Assembly: GCA_009691715.1 (NCBI GenBank)
Contig: SIAN01000001.1
Span: 124,001 to 188,000, forward strand
Source: Planctomycetota bacterium
Lineage (GTDB): Bacteria; Planctomycetota; B15-G4; SIAN01
DNA length: 64,000 bases
Reading direction: 5' to 3'
Below are positions 25,068 through 35,995 of the stretch, one piece after another. Made by a program: the position numbers and the translations under genes. Below the pieces are notes generated by a model, which saw only the letters and a program-made list of their open reading frames with translations, made no database searches and had not been told where the DNA came from. Numbering within the stretch: the stretch's first letter is position 1; every line of letters begins with the position of its first letter.

Positions 25068-26216
25068 TCACACGCGCTCGAGGCGGGAATAGGTCGTGTC
25101 GCGCTGCCAAGGCTCGCGGCCCGACTCGCGGATCAGTCGGATCAGTTCGCTCCGGGTGACCCCGAACGGCGTGGTCGCACCGGCATCGTGGGTGATCTTC
25201 TCCTCGACGACGGTGCCGTCGATGTCGTCGGCGCCGTAACGCAGCGCAACCTGCGAGACGCCGAGGCCCTGCATGATCCAGTAGGTCTTCAGGTGGTCGA
25301 TGTTGTCGACCATCAGCCGCGAGACCGCGATCGTCCGCAGGTCGAGCAGTCCGGTCGGTCCCGGAAGGTGCGCAAGCTCGGTGTTGGCCGGGTGGAACGC
25401 GAGCGGGATGAAGGTCATGAAGCCCTTCGTCTCATCCTGCAGCGCGCGAATCTGGACCATGTGCGAGACGAGCTCTTCGTCGGTCTCGATGTGGCCGTAG
25501 AGCATGGTCGCGTTCATGCGCACGCCGTGGAGTTGCACGCGCCGCGCGGTGTCGAGCCATTGCGCGGGCGAAAGCTTGTCGGGGAAGATCTCGGCGTGCA
25601 CCCGATCGGAGAGCACTTCGACGCCGCCGCCCGGGCAGGAGCCGAGTCCCACGGCGAGCAGATCGTCCACGACCGCCTCGATCGACTTGCCCGAAATCCG
25701 CGCGAACCACTCGATCTCGATCATCGTCCACGCCTTCAGGTGGAGGTCGGGGCGCTCCTCCTTGATGACGCGCAGCAGATCCATGAAGTACGCGTAGGGC
25801 AGCTTCGGATCGATGCCGCCGACGATGTGGACTTCGGTCAAGTCGCGCTCGAACTCGTCGCGCACGATGCGGCGCACGTCGTCGAGCGCCATGCGGTAGC
25901 CGTTCGGGTCGTTGGCGCGGCGATAGAACGCGCAGAACTTGCAGTCGTAGACGCAGAAGTTGGTGGGGTTCAGGTGGCGGTTCAGGACGAAGTAGGCGCG
26001 ATTGCCGTGGCGTTGCTCGCGCACCCAGTTGGCGAGCGCGCCGACCCGATGCAGCAGCGGCGTCCGCATCAGGAAGACGCCGTCGTCGAACGTGAGGCGC
26101 TCGCCCGCACGAACGCGAGCCTCGATCGCGGCGAGGCACTCCGATCCCGCCGCGCGCGACAGCGCCGAAGGGGGTGCAGCGCGGGGCGCAATGGTTGTGG
26201 TTGCGGCGAGCGTCAT
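25068..26216 (-). CDS. mqnE: Aminofutalosine synthase MqnE (radical SAM)
   Basis: The 382-residue radical SAM enzyme adds 3-enolpyruvylbenzoate to adenosine from SAM, giving aminofutalosine. The cluster motif is C-x3-C-x2-C in NFCVYDCKFCAFYRR; further MqnE signatures are VHIVGGIDPKLPYAYF, GLGSCPGGGVEVLSDRV and MNATMLYGHIET. The start is ATG 26216, overlapping the stop of mqnC (ATGA). A hydrophilic leader of about 20 residues precedes the conserved part. MqnE is preferred over its paralogue MqnC because of the FYRR context after the cluster and because a separate MqnC is adjacent. Confidence 0.93.
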   Translation of the reverse strand: MTLAATTTIAPRAAPPSALSRAAGSECLAAIEARVRAGERLTFDDGVFLMRTPLLHRVGALANWVREQRHGNRAYFVLNRHLNPTNFCVYDCKFCAFYRRANDPNGYRMALDDVRRIVRDEFERDLTEVHIVGGIDPKLPYAYFMDLLRVIKEERPDLHLKAWTMIEIEWFARISGKSIEAVVDDLLAVGLGSCPGGGVEVLSDRVHAEIFPDKLSPAQWLDTARRVQLHGVRMNATMLYGHIETDEELVSHMVQIRALQDETKGFMTFIPLAFHPANTELAHLPGPTGLLDLRTIAVSRLMVDNIDHLKTYWIMQGLGVSQVALRYGADDIDGTVVEEKITHDAGATTPFGVTRSELIRLIRESGREPWQRDTTYSRLERV

Positions 26217-27373
26217 GAGTCGAGCATTTCGTAGTGCATGTTGCGGCGCACCGGCGTGAAGCCGGCCGCCCGAATGCAGTGCTCGATTTGCTGGATCGTG
26301 ATGAGGCACTGCGTTCCGGCGGCGGAGACGACGTTCTCCTCGAGCATCGTCCCGCCGAAATCGTCGCAGCCGAAGAACAGCGCGAGCTGGCCGAGCTTGT
26401 CGCCCTGGGTGACGAACGAGGTCTGCTGATGCGGGAAGTTGTCGAGCAGCACGCGCGCCACCGCGTTCGTACGCAGGAAGTCGTTCGCGCCGCTCTTCCG
26501 GCATTCGAGTTCGCTGCCGCCGGGCTGGAACGGCCAGCAGATGAAGGCGGTGAAGGATCCCTTACCGGCGGCGAGCGACTCGTCCTGCAGCGCGCGCAGC
26601 GCGAGGAGATGGTCGACCCGCTCGTCCTCGGTCTCGACGTGGCCGTACATCATCGTCGCGGTGGTCATCATCCCGCGCTGGTGGGCGACCCGCATGACGC
26701 CGAGCCATTCGGCGGTGTTGGCCTTGCCGGGCGCGATGAGCTGGCGGACGCGATCGACCAGAATTTCGCCTCCGCCGCCCGGGATGCTGTCGAGACCGGC
26801 CTGCGTCAGCCGCTCGACCACCGCCTCGATCGTGAGGTGGGAGAGCTTCGAGACGTGGACGATCTCCGACGGCGACAGGCCATGCAGGTGGAGCTTCGGG
26901 TAGCGCGTCCGCAGCGCGCGGAAGAGCTGCTCGTAGTACTCGATCCCGAGCTTCGGATGGTGGCCGCCTTGCAGCAGCACCTGCACGCCGCCGCGCGCCA
27001 GTAGCTTGTCGTTCACGCCCGGCACGGCGAGCAACTCGTCGACCTTGGCGAAGATCTGCTCGTGGGTGAGGACGTAGCCCTCGGGATCTCCCGGCAGGCG
27101 ATCGAAGGCGCAGAAAGTGCAGCGCGCCACGCAGACGTTGGTCGGGTTGATGTTCCGGTCGACGATGTAGCTGACCGTGCGTTCAGGTCGCTTGCGGTCG
27201 CGCACGAGGGTCGCGAGCTCGCCGAGGAACGCAAGGTCGTGGCAACCGACCAGCGCGATGCCGTCCTCGCGGGTAAGGCGCGCGCCGGCCGCTACCTTCG
27301 CGGCGATCGGCAAAAGCCGGTCGGTGTCGCGCGAAGTTTCGGGGGGCGAACGAAGCGCAGTGGCGGTGGACAT
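26213..27373 (-). CDS. mqnC: Cyclic dehypoxanthine futalosine synthase MqnC (radical SAM)
   Basis: The 386-residue radical SAM protein cyclises dehypoxanthine futalosine to the spiro compound of the menaquinone pathway. The cluster motif is C-x3-C-x2-C in NVCVARCTFCAFDR, with VQVLLQGGHHPKLGIEYYE, GLDSIPGGGGEILVDRVR and TTATMMYGHVETEDERVDH. ATG 27373 is chosen over longer in-frame starts because homology begins about 20 residues later. It is first in the operon with mqnE and mqnA; mqnB and mqnD are not in the window. Confidence 0.93.
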   Translation of the reverse strand: MSTATALRSPPETSRDTDRLLPIAAKVAAGARLTREDGIALVGCHDLAFLGELATLVRDRKRPERTVSYIVDRNINPTNVCVARCTFCAFDRLPGDPEGYVLTHEQIFAKVDELLAVPGVNDKLLARGGVQVLLQGGHHPKLGIEYYEQLFRALRTRYPKLHLHGLSPSEIVHVSKLSHLTIEAVVERLTQAGLDSIPGGGGEILVDRVRQLIAPGKANTAEWLGVMRVAHQRGMMTTATMMYGHVETEDERVDHLLALRALQDESLAAGKGSFTAFICWPFQPGGSELECRKSGANDFLRTNAVARVLLDNFPHQQTSFVTQGDKLGQLALFFGCDDFGGTMLEENVVSAAGTQCLITIQQIEHCIRAAGFTPVRRNMHYEMLDS

Positions 27374-27571
27374 CGTCAAGGCAGCGTCGAACCAGCCGGA
27401 AGTCGTGGTTTGAGGCGCGGATAGGATAGGTCGCCGCGCCGTGCGAACCAAGCCATCAGATGCGCAAGCGCGATGGAACCACGCTCTCACTGCGGGTTAA
27501 ATGCCCGCCCTTTCCGCTGGCTTGAGCGTCCCGTTCGTGTCGCCTCGCCGGTCCGCTCCCGGGGGACTCCG
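27374..27571. promoter_or_regulatory. Divergent intergenic region between mqnC and glycyl-tRNA synthetase
   Basis: This 198-bp gap should hold promoters for both directions. GGATAGGATAGG at about 27420-27431 gives TATCCTATCC on the minus strand toward mqnC and TAGGAT on the plus strand. GGGGGA near 27561-27566 is the glyS ribosome-binding site. I see no T-box or other riboswitch structure. Confidence 0.3.
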
Positions 27572-28911
<1,340 letters not shown>

Positions 28912-28915
<4 letters not shown>

Positions 28916-30687
28916 CGGCTCCGCGCCGCCGCCGCGCGGTCCTCGGGTTGGGCATCTCTCCGGGGGTGGCGCTCGGCCCGGTCTACTACTTCAAGAACGA
29001 CATCGGCGAGGTGCCGCGTCGCGAGCTGGCGTCCGGCGAGGAGGCGGCCGAGCTCGCGCGCCTCGATGCGGCGTTCGGCGAGGCCGAGCAGGCGTTCCGT
29101 CATTTGCGCGACACCAACACCGCCAATCTCTCGGAGCACGACCGCCGGATCTTCGACGCCCACCTCGCGCTCTACGAAGACGAGCTGCTGCGACAGTCGA
29201 TCGCGGCTCGCATCACCCACCAGCGACTGAACGCCGAGGCGGCGCTGAAGGACGAGGTCGACCACCTCGTCGCGCTGTTCCAGAAGATGGACGAGCTCCA
29301 TCGCGAGCGCGCGGCCGATGTCCGCGATGTCGGCAACCGCGTGCAGCGCGTGCTGGTGCGCCGCCAGCAGGACGCCTTGGCGAGCGGACAGCCGGTCATC
29401 CTCTGGGCGCGCGAACTCCTTCCGTCCGACACGCTGACGCTCGACCGCAACCGGCTGCTCGGGATCGTGACCGAGGTCGGCGGCGAAGCGAGCCATGTCG
29501 CGATCCTGGCGCGCGCGTCCGGCATCCCGGCGGTGAGCGGCGTGCAGCGGTTCGATGCGCTCGCGCCTCCTGGCAGCACGGTCGCGCTCGACGGCCGCAA
29601 GGGGCGAGTCTGGGTCGATCCGCAGCCGCGGCTCTGCGGCGCGATCGAGCGAACGCGCACCCGGCTGGTCGCGGAACGCCGCCTCCTGCAGGAGAGCGCG
29701 CCCGCCGAATCACTGCGCAAGTCGCTGCGTAAGCGGGGCATCTCGCTGCTGCTCAACATCGAGAACTTCGACAACCTCGATCCGAGCGTGCTGCGCGCCG
29801 CCGACGGTGTCGGCCTCTATCGCACCGAGTTCCTGTTCATGGGACGCTCGACCTTCCCGAGCGAGGAAGAGCAGCTCGCGTTCTACAAGGACGTGCTGCG
29901 CCATGTCGACGGCCGCGAAGTGACCTTTCGCACGATCGATGTCGGCGGCGACAAGGCGCTGCCCTACCTGGTGACCCCGCGGGAGCAGAACCCGGCACTC
30001 GGCTGGCGCGGTATCCGGCTCACGTTCGAGTGGCCTGACCTGTTGATCCCGCAGCTGCGCGCGCTGCTTCGAGCCGCCGCGCACGGGCCGCTGAAGATCC
30101 TGCTGCCGATGGTCACGACCGTCGACGAGGTTCGTCGCGCGCGTGTGCTGCTCGACGAATTGAAGGGCGACCTGCGCCGCCAAGGTCTTGCGCACGGCGA
30201 GCAGGTTGCGCTTGGGGCGATGGTGGAGGTCCCGGTCGCAGCGCTCGCGGCCGCTGATCTGCTGCGCGATGCGGACTTCGTCTCGATCGGCACCAACGAC
30301 CTGCTGCAGTACCTCTTCGCCGTCGACCGCAACAACCTGCAAGTCGCGCACCTCTACCAGCCGCTCCATCCGGCGGCGCTGCGCCTGTTGCGCGACGTGA
30401 TCGCCGCGGGCCGATCGGCCGGAAAGCCGATCACCGTCTGCGGCGAGATGGCAGGCGAACTGCTGTCGACGCTCGCGCTGTTCGGGCTCGGCCTGCGGCG
30501 CTTCTCGATGTCGCCGGTGCACCTGCCCGAGGCGCGCCTCGTTTTCCGGTCGTTCTCGGCGGAGGACGCTCTGGCGCTGGTCGACAGCGTGATCACGGTC
30601 GACTCGGCGGCGCAGGTGGGGGCGCTGCTGCGGGCCGCCGTCGCCGAGCGCTGCGGGGCCGCGGCGCTGCCATTCCTGCCGCGCTGA
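28912..30687 (+). CDS. ptsI: Phosphoenolpyruvate-protein phosphotransferase (PTS enzyme I)
   Basis: The 591-residue enzyme autophosphorylates from phosphoenolpyruvate and passes the phosphate to HPr. The N-terminal domain has the phosphohistidine in EVGGEASHVAILARASGIPAV. The C-terminal PEP-binding barrel has GVGLYRTEFLFMGR, ALGWRGIRLTF and VSIGTNDLLQYLFAVDRNN, with the catalytic cysteine in TVCGEMAGE. GTG 28912 overlaps the glyS stop and gives MTAPRRRRAVLGLGISPGVALG at the conserved start. No HPr or sugar EII gene is nearby, so it may serve a regulatory PTS rather than sugar import. Confidence 0.93.
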
Positions 30688-30729
30688 CCGACCCCAGGAA
30701 CCGCTCAAGTCCCGGCAGGATCCCCGGCG

Positions 30730-30748
30730 CGAACGAGCCGGCCGTTCG
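30730..30748. other. Inverted repeat after ptsI
   Basis: CGAACG, AGCCGGC, CGTTCG forms a 6-bp stem with a loop that is itself nearly palindromic. It lies in the 124-bp gap between ptsI and the STAS gene. It could end the glyS-ptsI transcript without a U-tract or be a protein-binding site. Confidence 0.25.
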
Positions 30749-30811
30749 AGCGGACGTTCAGCCGCCGGCTGCTGCCGGTCGATGAACCTCCGGACCCTAG
30801 GAGATTCGCCG

Positions 30812-31204
30812 ATGTCCGAGGCCGCCGCGACGGATGCTCTCTTCGCTGCTGCCCCATGGCATGACGCGCCAGGGGCGACGATCGAGATGCGCGCGAAGTA
30901 CCTCAATTACGACGTCGCCGATGAGCTGAAGCCGCTGTTGCTCGACGCCGCGCGGCGACTGGTGGCCGACGGGGCGCGCACGCTCGTGCTCGATCTGTCG
31001 CACGTGAGCGTCGTCGATTCGTGCGGCGTCGGCCTGATGATCGGTCTGCAATCACAGGTGCGCGACTCGCGCAGCTCGCTCTGGTTGGTCGGTGTCTCGT
31101 CGTTCCTGCAGAAGATCTTCCGGATGATGCACCTCGACAAGCACTTCCAGGTCGCCGCGGGCGAGGAAGAAGTCCGGCAATCGCCCTCCTCGCCGGTCGC
31201 CTGA
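30812..31204 (+). CDS. STAS-domain anti-anti-sigma factor
   Basis: The 130-residue protein is a single STAS domain. The SpoIIAA-type phosphorylatable serine lies in LDLSHVSVVDSCGVGLMIGLQ, followed by VRDSRSSLWLVGVSSFLQKIFRMMHLDKHF. Such proteins bind and relieve anti-sigma kinases in partner-switching cascades. ATG 30812 has a clear AGGAG nine bases upstream, which decides against the in-frame ATG at 30782. No RsbW-like kinase gene is adjacent. Confidence 0.88.
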   Translation: MSEAAATDALFAAAPWHDAPGATIEMRAKYLNYDVADELKPLLLDAARRLVADGARTLVLDLSHVSVVDSCGVGLMIGLQSQVRDSRSSLWLVGVSSFLQKIFRMMHLDKHFQVAAGEEEVRQSPSSPVA

Positions 31205-31261
31205 CGACTCGATGCCGCCTCGCGGCGTTGCGACCGGACTTGCGCCGCGCATGATGCGCGA

Positions 31262-32527
31262 GTGACTGCGCCTGCCGATGCTCCTGCTGCCGCTCCGTCC
31301 CCCGCGCCGCGCCGCAGTGCGGTCGTCGCCTGGTCGCTCTATGACTTGGCCAACACCGTCTTCTTTCTGTTGGTCGCGACGCGCTACTTCCCTGAGCAAC
31401 TCGCCGCGCTCACTGGCAGCGAGTCGGCGCTCGCCTGGGCCTACGTGCCGGCGATGCTGCTGTCCGCGTTGCTTTCGCCAGCGCTCGGCGCGCTCGTCGA
31501 CCGGGTCGGGCGGGCGCGCACGTTGGCGCTTTCCTTCACGGTGGTCTGCTGCTTGGCGACGGTCGCGATGGCACGCTGCGACGGCGCTGTCGCGCTGGTG
31601 GTGTGGTTCGCGGTGGGGCGGTTCGCCTACGAGATGGCGGCCGTGCCCTACAACGCGCTGCTGCCGACTCTGGTCGGGGAGAAGTCGGTCGGCGTCGTGT
31701 CGGGGATCGGTGTCGGGCTCGGCTACCTCGGCAACCTGATTGCGTTCGCGTTGATCGCGGCGTGCGGGATCGATCCGGCGCGCGACGGCTACGGCGTGAT
31801 CTACCTGCTCGCCGCCGTGCTCTTCCTCCTGTTCACGTTGCCGATGCGCTTCTGCGTGCCCGAACTTGCGACGAAAGGTCCTGGCGTGCAGCGTGGTGCG
31901 CTCCTCGTCGCTTCGTTTCGTGCCGGCTTCGCCGCGCTGCGCCGGCAACTCGCGCCGCCGGGCCGTCGCGCCTTTTTCCTCGGCGTCTTCTTCGCGTGCG
32001 ACGCCGTGAACACGGTCCTCGCGCAGGTGGCGCGCTACGCCAGCCAGTCGGCTGGACTCGGATTCAGCAACGCCGGCGTCAATCAATTCCTGCTCATCGT
32101 GCAGTTCGCCTGCATCGGCGGTGGCTTCGCGTTCGGGCGAGCGAGCGATCGGATCGGCGGGAGGCGCGCCACGCTCATGAGTGTCGGCTTCCTGTTCGTG
32201 GCGTTTGCGGCGGCGCAATTCACGCCCTGGCATGCGCTGCGAGTCGCCGCGATCGCGACGCTCGGCGGTGCCGGTCTCGCCGGGATCTGGGCGGCGAGCC
32301 GCCATTGGTTGGTGCAACTGGTGCCCGCGGCCGAACGCGGCGAGGCGTTTGGCGTCTACGGCCTCGCGCAGCGTGCGTCGCTGGTCACGCTGTGGCCGTT
32401 CACCGCGCTGTTCGACGCCTCGGTGGCGCGCGGCGCGCCGAGCTACGCCGGTTCGGTGGTGTTGCTGCTGGCGGCGCTCGCGGCCGGCTTCTTCTGCTTC
32501 TTGCGCACTCCGGCGAGGGCGTCGTAG
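31262..32527 (+). CDS. Major facilitator superfamily transporter, UMF1 (Atg22-like) family
   Basis: The 421-residue protein has about twelve membrane helices. AVVAWSLYDLANTVFFLLVATRYFPE and the loop LSPALGALVDRVGRARTLAL are typical of UMF1 permeases, related to yeast Atg22, a vacuolar amino acid exporter. Later segments (RASDRIGGRRATLMSVG, AGIWAASRHWLVQLVPAAERGEAFG) repeat the MFS pattern. The substrate is unknown. GTG 31262 is used. The 3' end overlaps the opposing gene by 85 bp, an unusually long convergent overlap. Confidence 0.85.
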   Translation: MTAPADAPAAAPSPAPRRSAVVAWSLYDLANTVFFLLVATRYFPEQLAALTGSESALAWAYVPAMLLSALLSPALGALVDRVGRARTLALSFTVVCCLATVAMARCDGAVALVVWFAVGRFAYEMAAVPYNALLPTLVGEKSVGVVSGIGVGLGYLGNLIAFALIAACGIDPARDGYGVIYLLAAVLFLLFTLPMRFCVPELATKGPGVQRGALLVASFRAGFAALRRQLAPPGRRAFFLGVFFACDAVNTVLAQVARYASQSAGLGFSNAGVNQFLLIVQFACIGGGFAFGRASDRIGGRRATLMSVGFLFVAFAAAQFTPWHALRVAAIATLGGAGLAGIWAASRHWLVQLVPAAERGEAFGVYGLAQRASLVTLWPFTALFDASVARGAPSYAGSVVLLLAALAAGFFCFLRTPARAS

Positions 32528-33264
32528 GCCGTGGCCGCGAGCGGCGAGAACGGCGTGAACTGAGCCGGGGAGAGCGGTCGCACGCCGGGCAACTGCCACG
32601 CGCCGTCGTGCTGCAGCGCCCACTCGCGGGCGAGCGCCTTGCGGAACGCGGCACGCAACTCGATGACGGCGGCGACGCCGTAGAGCGCGGCGATCGTGAG
32701 CGAGGCGAAGTCACTGCCACCGCCCGGCAGCAGCGCGAACAGCAGCGCCGCACCGCCGAGCAACGCGCCACCGATCCGCCCGGTGAGCCGCGCGGCGACC
32801 AACTGCGGGCGCTCACGGCGCAGCGCGTGCTCGACCAGTCGCGCTCCGGCGGTGGCGGGGAACGGCAGCACCTGCGCGGCGAGCAGCAGCGCCGCCGCCC
32901 CCGCCAGCGGTTCGAACGGCCAGGGCGCCTGCGGTCGCGTGAACAGTCGCGACTCCGCCATCGATTCTCGAACGCCGACGCAAAGCGCGGTGAGCACCAG
33001 CAAGGTCGCGATCGCGGCAAGCGCGCCGCGGCGAGCGGCGAGCCAAGCGCCGGTCCGCGCGCGACGACTTTGCCACGCCTCGATCGCGAGCGGCGCGGCG
33101 AGGAGCAGGAGGATCGCGATCGGAAGCGATGCGCGGAGGAGCGTGGACGTCCCCGGCGGCGCCTGCGCGTCGATCAGCCGCGCCGACAGCAGGGCGACGG
33201 CAACGACGACCGTCGGCACGGTCGGCGGAGAGGGTGCCAGCGCAGGGTCGTCGGAGCGGACCAT
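32443..33264 (-). CDS. Multi-pass membrane protein of unknown function
   Basis: I do not recognise this 273-residue protein. It has about five or six membrane helices (TVVVAVALLSARLI, LPIAILLLLAAPLAIEA, ALAAIATLLVLTALCVGV, LAGAAALLLAAQVLPF, RIGGALLGGAALLFALL, SLTIAALYGVAAVIEL) and a C-terminal tail of about 60 residues rich in Ala, Pro and Lys. ATG 33264 is the nearest start giving a short acidic N-terminus. Its last 85 bases are shared with the convergent transporter gene; the tail encoded there (LAGVRKKQKKPAAS) may be unimportant. Confidence 0.55.
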   Translation of the reverse strand: MVRSDDPALAPSPPTVPTVVVAVALLSARLIDAQAPPGTSTLLRASLPIAILLLLAAPLAIEAWQSRRARTGAWLAARRGALAAIATLLVLTALCVGVRESMAESRLFTRPQAPWPFEPLAGAAALLLAAQVLPFPATAGARLVEHALRRERPQLVAARLTGRIGGALLGGAALLFALLPGGGSDFASLTIAALYGVAAVIELRAAFRKALAREWALQHDGAWQLPGVRPLSPAQFTPFSPLAATAYDALAGVRKKQKKPAASAASSNTTEPA

Positions 33265-33322
33265 GACCGCGAGCGTAGCCAACGGCGATCGCCGCGCTCG
33301 AGCGCGGCGTCGTCTGCGCGGC

Positions 33323-35155
33323 TCAGTGCGCGCTGTGGAACAGTTCGAGCCGCGTCGTCTCACTGTCGACGAGACGAGCCGCGAGCGGCTCGCTGCCGTC
33401 GCCGGGCGTCAGCCAGTAGTTGCCGGCGGGCAGGCCGCGCACGCAGACGTTGCCGTCCTGATCGGCGACCGCGCAGAGGTCGACACCGAGATCCTGCGCC
33501 GTGATGCGCACGCGCGCCTCTTTCGCCGCGCGACCGTCGCCGTCGGCGAGGGTCAAGGACAGCACGGTGCCGCCGGTGAGCGCGAGTCGCGGGAGCCGTG
33601 TCTCCGTGCCGTCCTCCAGCCAGATCGGTCCGATCGCCCGCAGTGGTTGCCCCTGCGCTTCGACGACCAGCACGTGGCAGCCCGGCGCAAGTTGGGTCAG
33701 CGCGAACGCGCCGTCGCCAGCGGTGGCCGCGGCGGTCCGGGCGTCGGCCGGGAGTCGTTCTGCGAGCGCTGGTTGCGGTGGCGACCGGCCCTCGTAGGCC
33801 GTGACGCGGGCGCCGCCGATCGGGGCGCCGCGGTGGTCGATCAACGTCCCACCCAGTTCTGCGCCATTCGAGAGTTGCAGCACCACGTCGTCGGTCGCGT
33901 GATCGACGGCGACCGTGAATGGCTGCGAGCGCGCCGGCGCGTAGCCATCGGCCACCGCACGTACGAAGTAGCGTCCGGGCGAGACGCCTTCGATGCGGAA
34001 CGACTGCGCTGCCGCGTTGATCGTCACATGCAGCGATCCGGCGAGTGGCTGGCTGCGACCGTCGCTCCCGAGTCGCCAGAGACCAAGCGCAGGCGTCTGG
34101 CGGAACCCGGCGTCGGCAGCGAACGTGCCAGCGACGGCGCCGCCGTGGCTGGCGACGATCTCGATTTGTTCCGCGCCGCTTTCGCCGCTGTCCGCACGGA
34201 CGGCGCCCTCCTGGACGATTCCGGGCGCGCGCAGTTCGAGCTCGAACGTGCCGCTCGGCAGCGGTCCGATGCGGAAGCTCCCGTCGCGTTCGACGGTCGC
34301 GTGCCACTCCTCGCGTGCCGGCGGATCGGGACGGACCATGCGTGCGATCACTTCGCCCTTGCCGATGGCGTCGTTCTGCTCGTCGCGGACCGAGCCGTCG
34401 ATCCAGTCGGTCAGCGGCAGCAGGACGAAGGCCAGCTCGGCGTTGCCGTCGCGACGGATCCCCTCGAAGCGCCAGGTGCGTTCGGCGGCCGCGTGACCCG
34501 CCGCCGTGGCCTTGATGCGATAGGCGCCGACGTTGATGCCCTTGAGCAGCGCGCAGCCATCGGGAAGGGTGGTCGCCGACGCGAGTGCGGCGAAGCGGTC
34601 GTCCTCAGGAGGCAGCAAGCAGACGTTGGCGTCGGCAAGAGCGCCTTCGCGATCACCGCTCACCCGCACCCGCAGTGCGCCGCCATCGCGCAACACCACG
34701 GACGGAAACGCGACCTCCGTCGCGGTCGCCGACGAAGGCGCTTCGGCCGCCGCGCTCTGGAAACCGGAGGCGGAGACGCGCAGCGTCAATTCCATGCTCG
34801 GTGCGGACTCGAACTCGAACGTGAACCCGCCGTCGTCCGTGGACGTCGCCTTGGCGAGCTCGCGGTGGTCGCGATCCAGGAGTACCAGCGCGGCGTTGGC
34901 GACACCGGTTCCGCGGGGGTCGACCACCTTGCCGCGGGCGTGGCGACGGACGACCGACTCGGCGGCGCGCGGCCCGTCTGGCAGCCGCGGACGAGCTTCG
35001 GCGCCCGAATCGGCCGGGCGGCCCATCGCCGCCTGCCGTTCCGCGCGTCTTTCGTCGAGCTTCGGCTTGACGATCGCCGCAAGCGTGAAAAACGCGATGA
35101 CGAAGGTGCTAAACGAGGCGATGCAGACGTACCAAGGCGCCCGCGCGGACTGCAT
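33323..35155 (-). CDS. Membrane-anchored protein with repeated carboxypeptidase-regulatory-like domains
   Basis: The 610-residue protein has one N-terminal membrane helix (WYVCIASFSTFVIAFFTLAAIV) and then an extracytoplasmic part built from about five beta-sandwich repeats of the carboxypeptidase-regulatory type. Each repeat shows the pattern of a variant G-x-V-x-D-x-x-G start and a G-x-Y-x-x-x-A-x-A-x-G end, for example ARGKVVDPRGTGVANAALVLLDRD, INVGAYRIKATAAGHAAA, GVSPGRYFVRAVADGYAPA and LPAGNYWLTPGD. Such domains usually mediate adhesion or protein contacts at the cell surface. ATG 35155 follows GGAGTGGAAGGAC. No enzymatic domain is seen. Confidence 0.75.
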   Translation of the reverse strand: MQSARAPWYVCIASFSTFVIAFFTLAAIVKPKLDERRAERQAAMGRPADSGAEARPRLPDGPRAAESVVRRHARGKVVDPRGTGVANAALVLLDRDHRELAKATSTDDGGFTFEFESAPSMELTLRVSASGFQSAAAEAPSSATATEVAFPSVVLRDGGALRVRVSGDREGALADANVCLLPPEDDRFAALASATTLPDGCALLKGINVGAYRIKATAAGHAAAERTWRFEGIRRDGNAELAFVLLPLTDWIDGSVRDEQNDAIGKGEVIARMVRPDPPAREEWHATVERDGSFRIGPLPSGTFELELRAPGIVQEGAVRADSGESGAEQIEIVASHGGAVAGTFAADAGFRQTPALGLWRLGSDGRSQPLAGSLHVTINAAAQSFRIEGVSPGRYFVRAVADGYAPARSQPFTVAVDHATDDVVLQLSNGAELGGTLIDHRGAPIGGARVTAYEGRSPPQPALAERLPADARTAAATAGDGAFALTQLAPGCHVLVVEAQGQPLRAIGPIWLEDGTETRLPRLALTGGTVLSLTLADGDGRAAKEARVRITAQDLGVDLCAVADQDGNVCVRGLPAGNYWLTPGDGSEPLAARLVDSETTRLELFHSAH

Positions 35156-35287
35156 GTCCTTCCACTCCCCTCTGCGTCGATCACGATGGCGACTGCTTTC
35201 CCGACCGGGTATCGGCACGGGTGCGACGCGCGTCGGAGGGGGAGTCGCGCAACGGAAAACGGTTCCCGGGAGCGGATGAATCGTCGC

Positions 35288-35995
35288 TCACTCGAACAGC
35301 GGCAGCAGCGTCTCCCTCACCTTCTCGTAGAGCAACCCGGTCGCGCGCGCATCGCGCAGGCAGTAGTCGCCGATCCGCTCGATCTCACCCGCCCGGTAGG
35401 CGCGCTCGACCTGCGATCCGTCGAGCGTCGACTTCGGCGACTCGAGTCCGAAGCGCCGGCACCAGTAGTCGAGCTTGTAGTGATCGCGCACGGCGCCTTG
35501 GAAGGCGAACACCTCGGACAGGTCGCAGTGGCCGCGCATCTGGAAGTCGCGCGCAGCGAGGTGGCGCGTCGGCTTCACGCCATGCAGGGCCGAGCGGACC
35601 ATCAGCACCGGACCGTCGTACATGCGGCCGGCGAACGTGACCATCCGCCCGTAACCCTGGATCCGCTCCCAGAACGCGGTCAACAGCGCCTTCTCGTCGC
35701 CGCGGAACCACCAGGCGCCATCGTTGCGGCCGGGCCATGCGCACCATGGCGACGGCGCGCCTTCGAGTAGCACCGCGCCGCGCTGCTCATCGATGTTCCA
35801 GAACGCGATCGCGATCACGCGACCGAGACCGAGCGTGAGGGAGAGCTTGCCGGCCGCCTCTTCCGCAGTCTCGCCCTTCTTGCGCGCGCGTTCGAGCAGG
35901 TAGCCGCGGGTCGATTCGTCGAGCGTGGTCCAGTCGTCGCCGACCACTTCGATGTCGAAGGCGACGGTGGGCGGTCGTTTTCCACGGGTCGTCAT
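35288..35995 (-). CDS. Predicted 3'-5' exonuclease of the PolB-related DEDDy group
   Basis: The 235-residue protein has the RNase-H-like exonuclease fold. Acidic residues are visible in the usual places: AFDIEVVGDD (first D-x-E), VTFAGRMYDGPVLMVRSAL (second motif), HCDLSEVFAF and IGDYCLRDARATGLLYEKV (third motif, with Y-C-x-x-D). This matches the small family annotated as predicted exonucleases related to the PolB proofreading domain. It probably trims single-stranded DNA or RNA. The start overlaps the stop of the FmdB-like gene (ATGA, 35992-35995). Confidence 0.8.
   Translation of the reverse strand: MTTRGKRPPTVAFDIEVVGDDWTTLDESTRGYLLERARKKGETAEEAAGKLSLTLGLGRVIAIAFWNIDEQRGAVLLEGAPSPWCAWPGRNDGAWWFRGDEKALLTAFWERIQGYGRMVTFAGRMYDGPVLMVRSALHGVKPTRHLAARDFQMRGHCDLSEVFAFQGAVRDHYKLDYWCRRFGLESPKSTLDGSQVERAYRAGEIERIGDYCLRDARATGLLYEKVRETLLPLFE

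Noticed and set aside
32696..35770. A 1024-residue open frame on the plus strand opposite the carboxypeptidase-regulatory-like gene
   Set aside because: Extremely Arg/Ala-rich, no domain, and it spans two genuine minus-strand genes.
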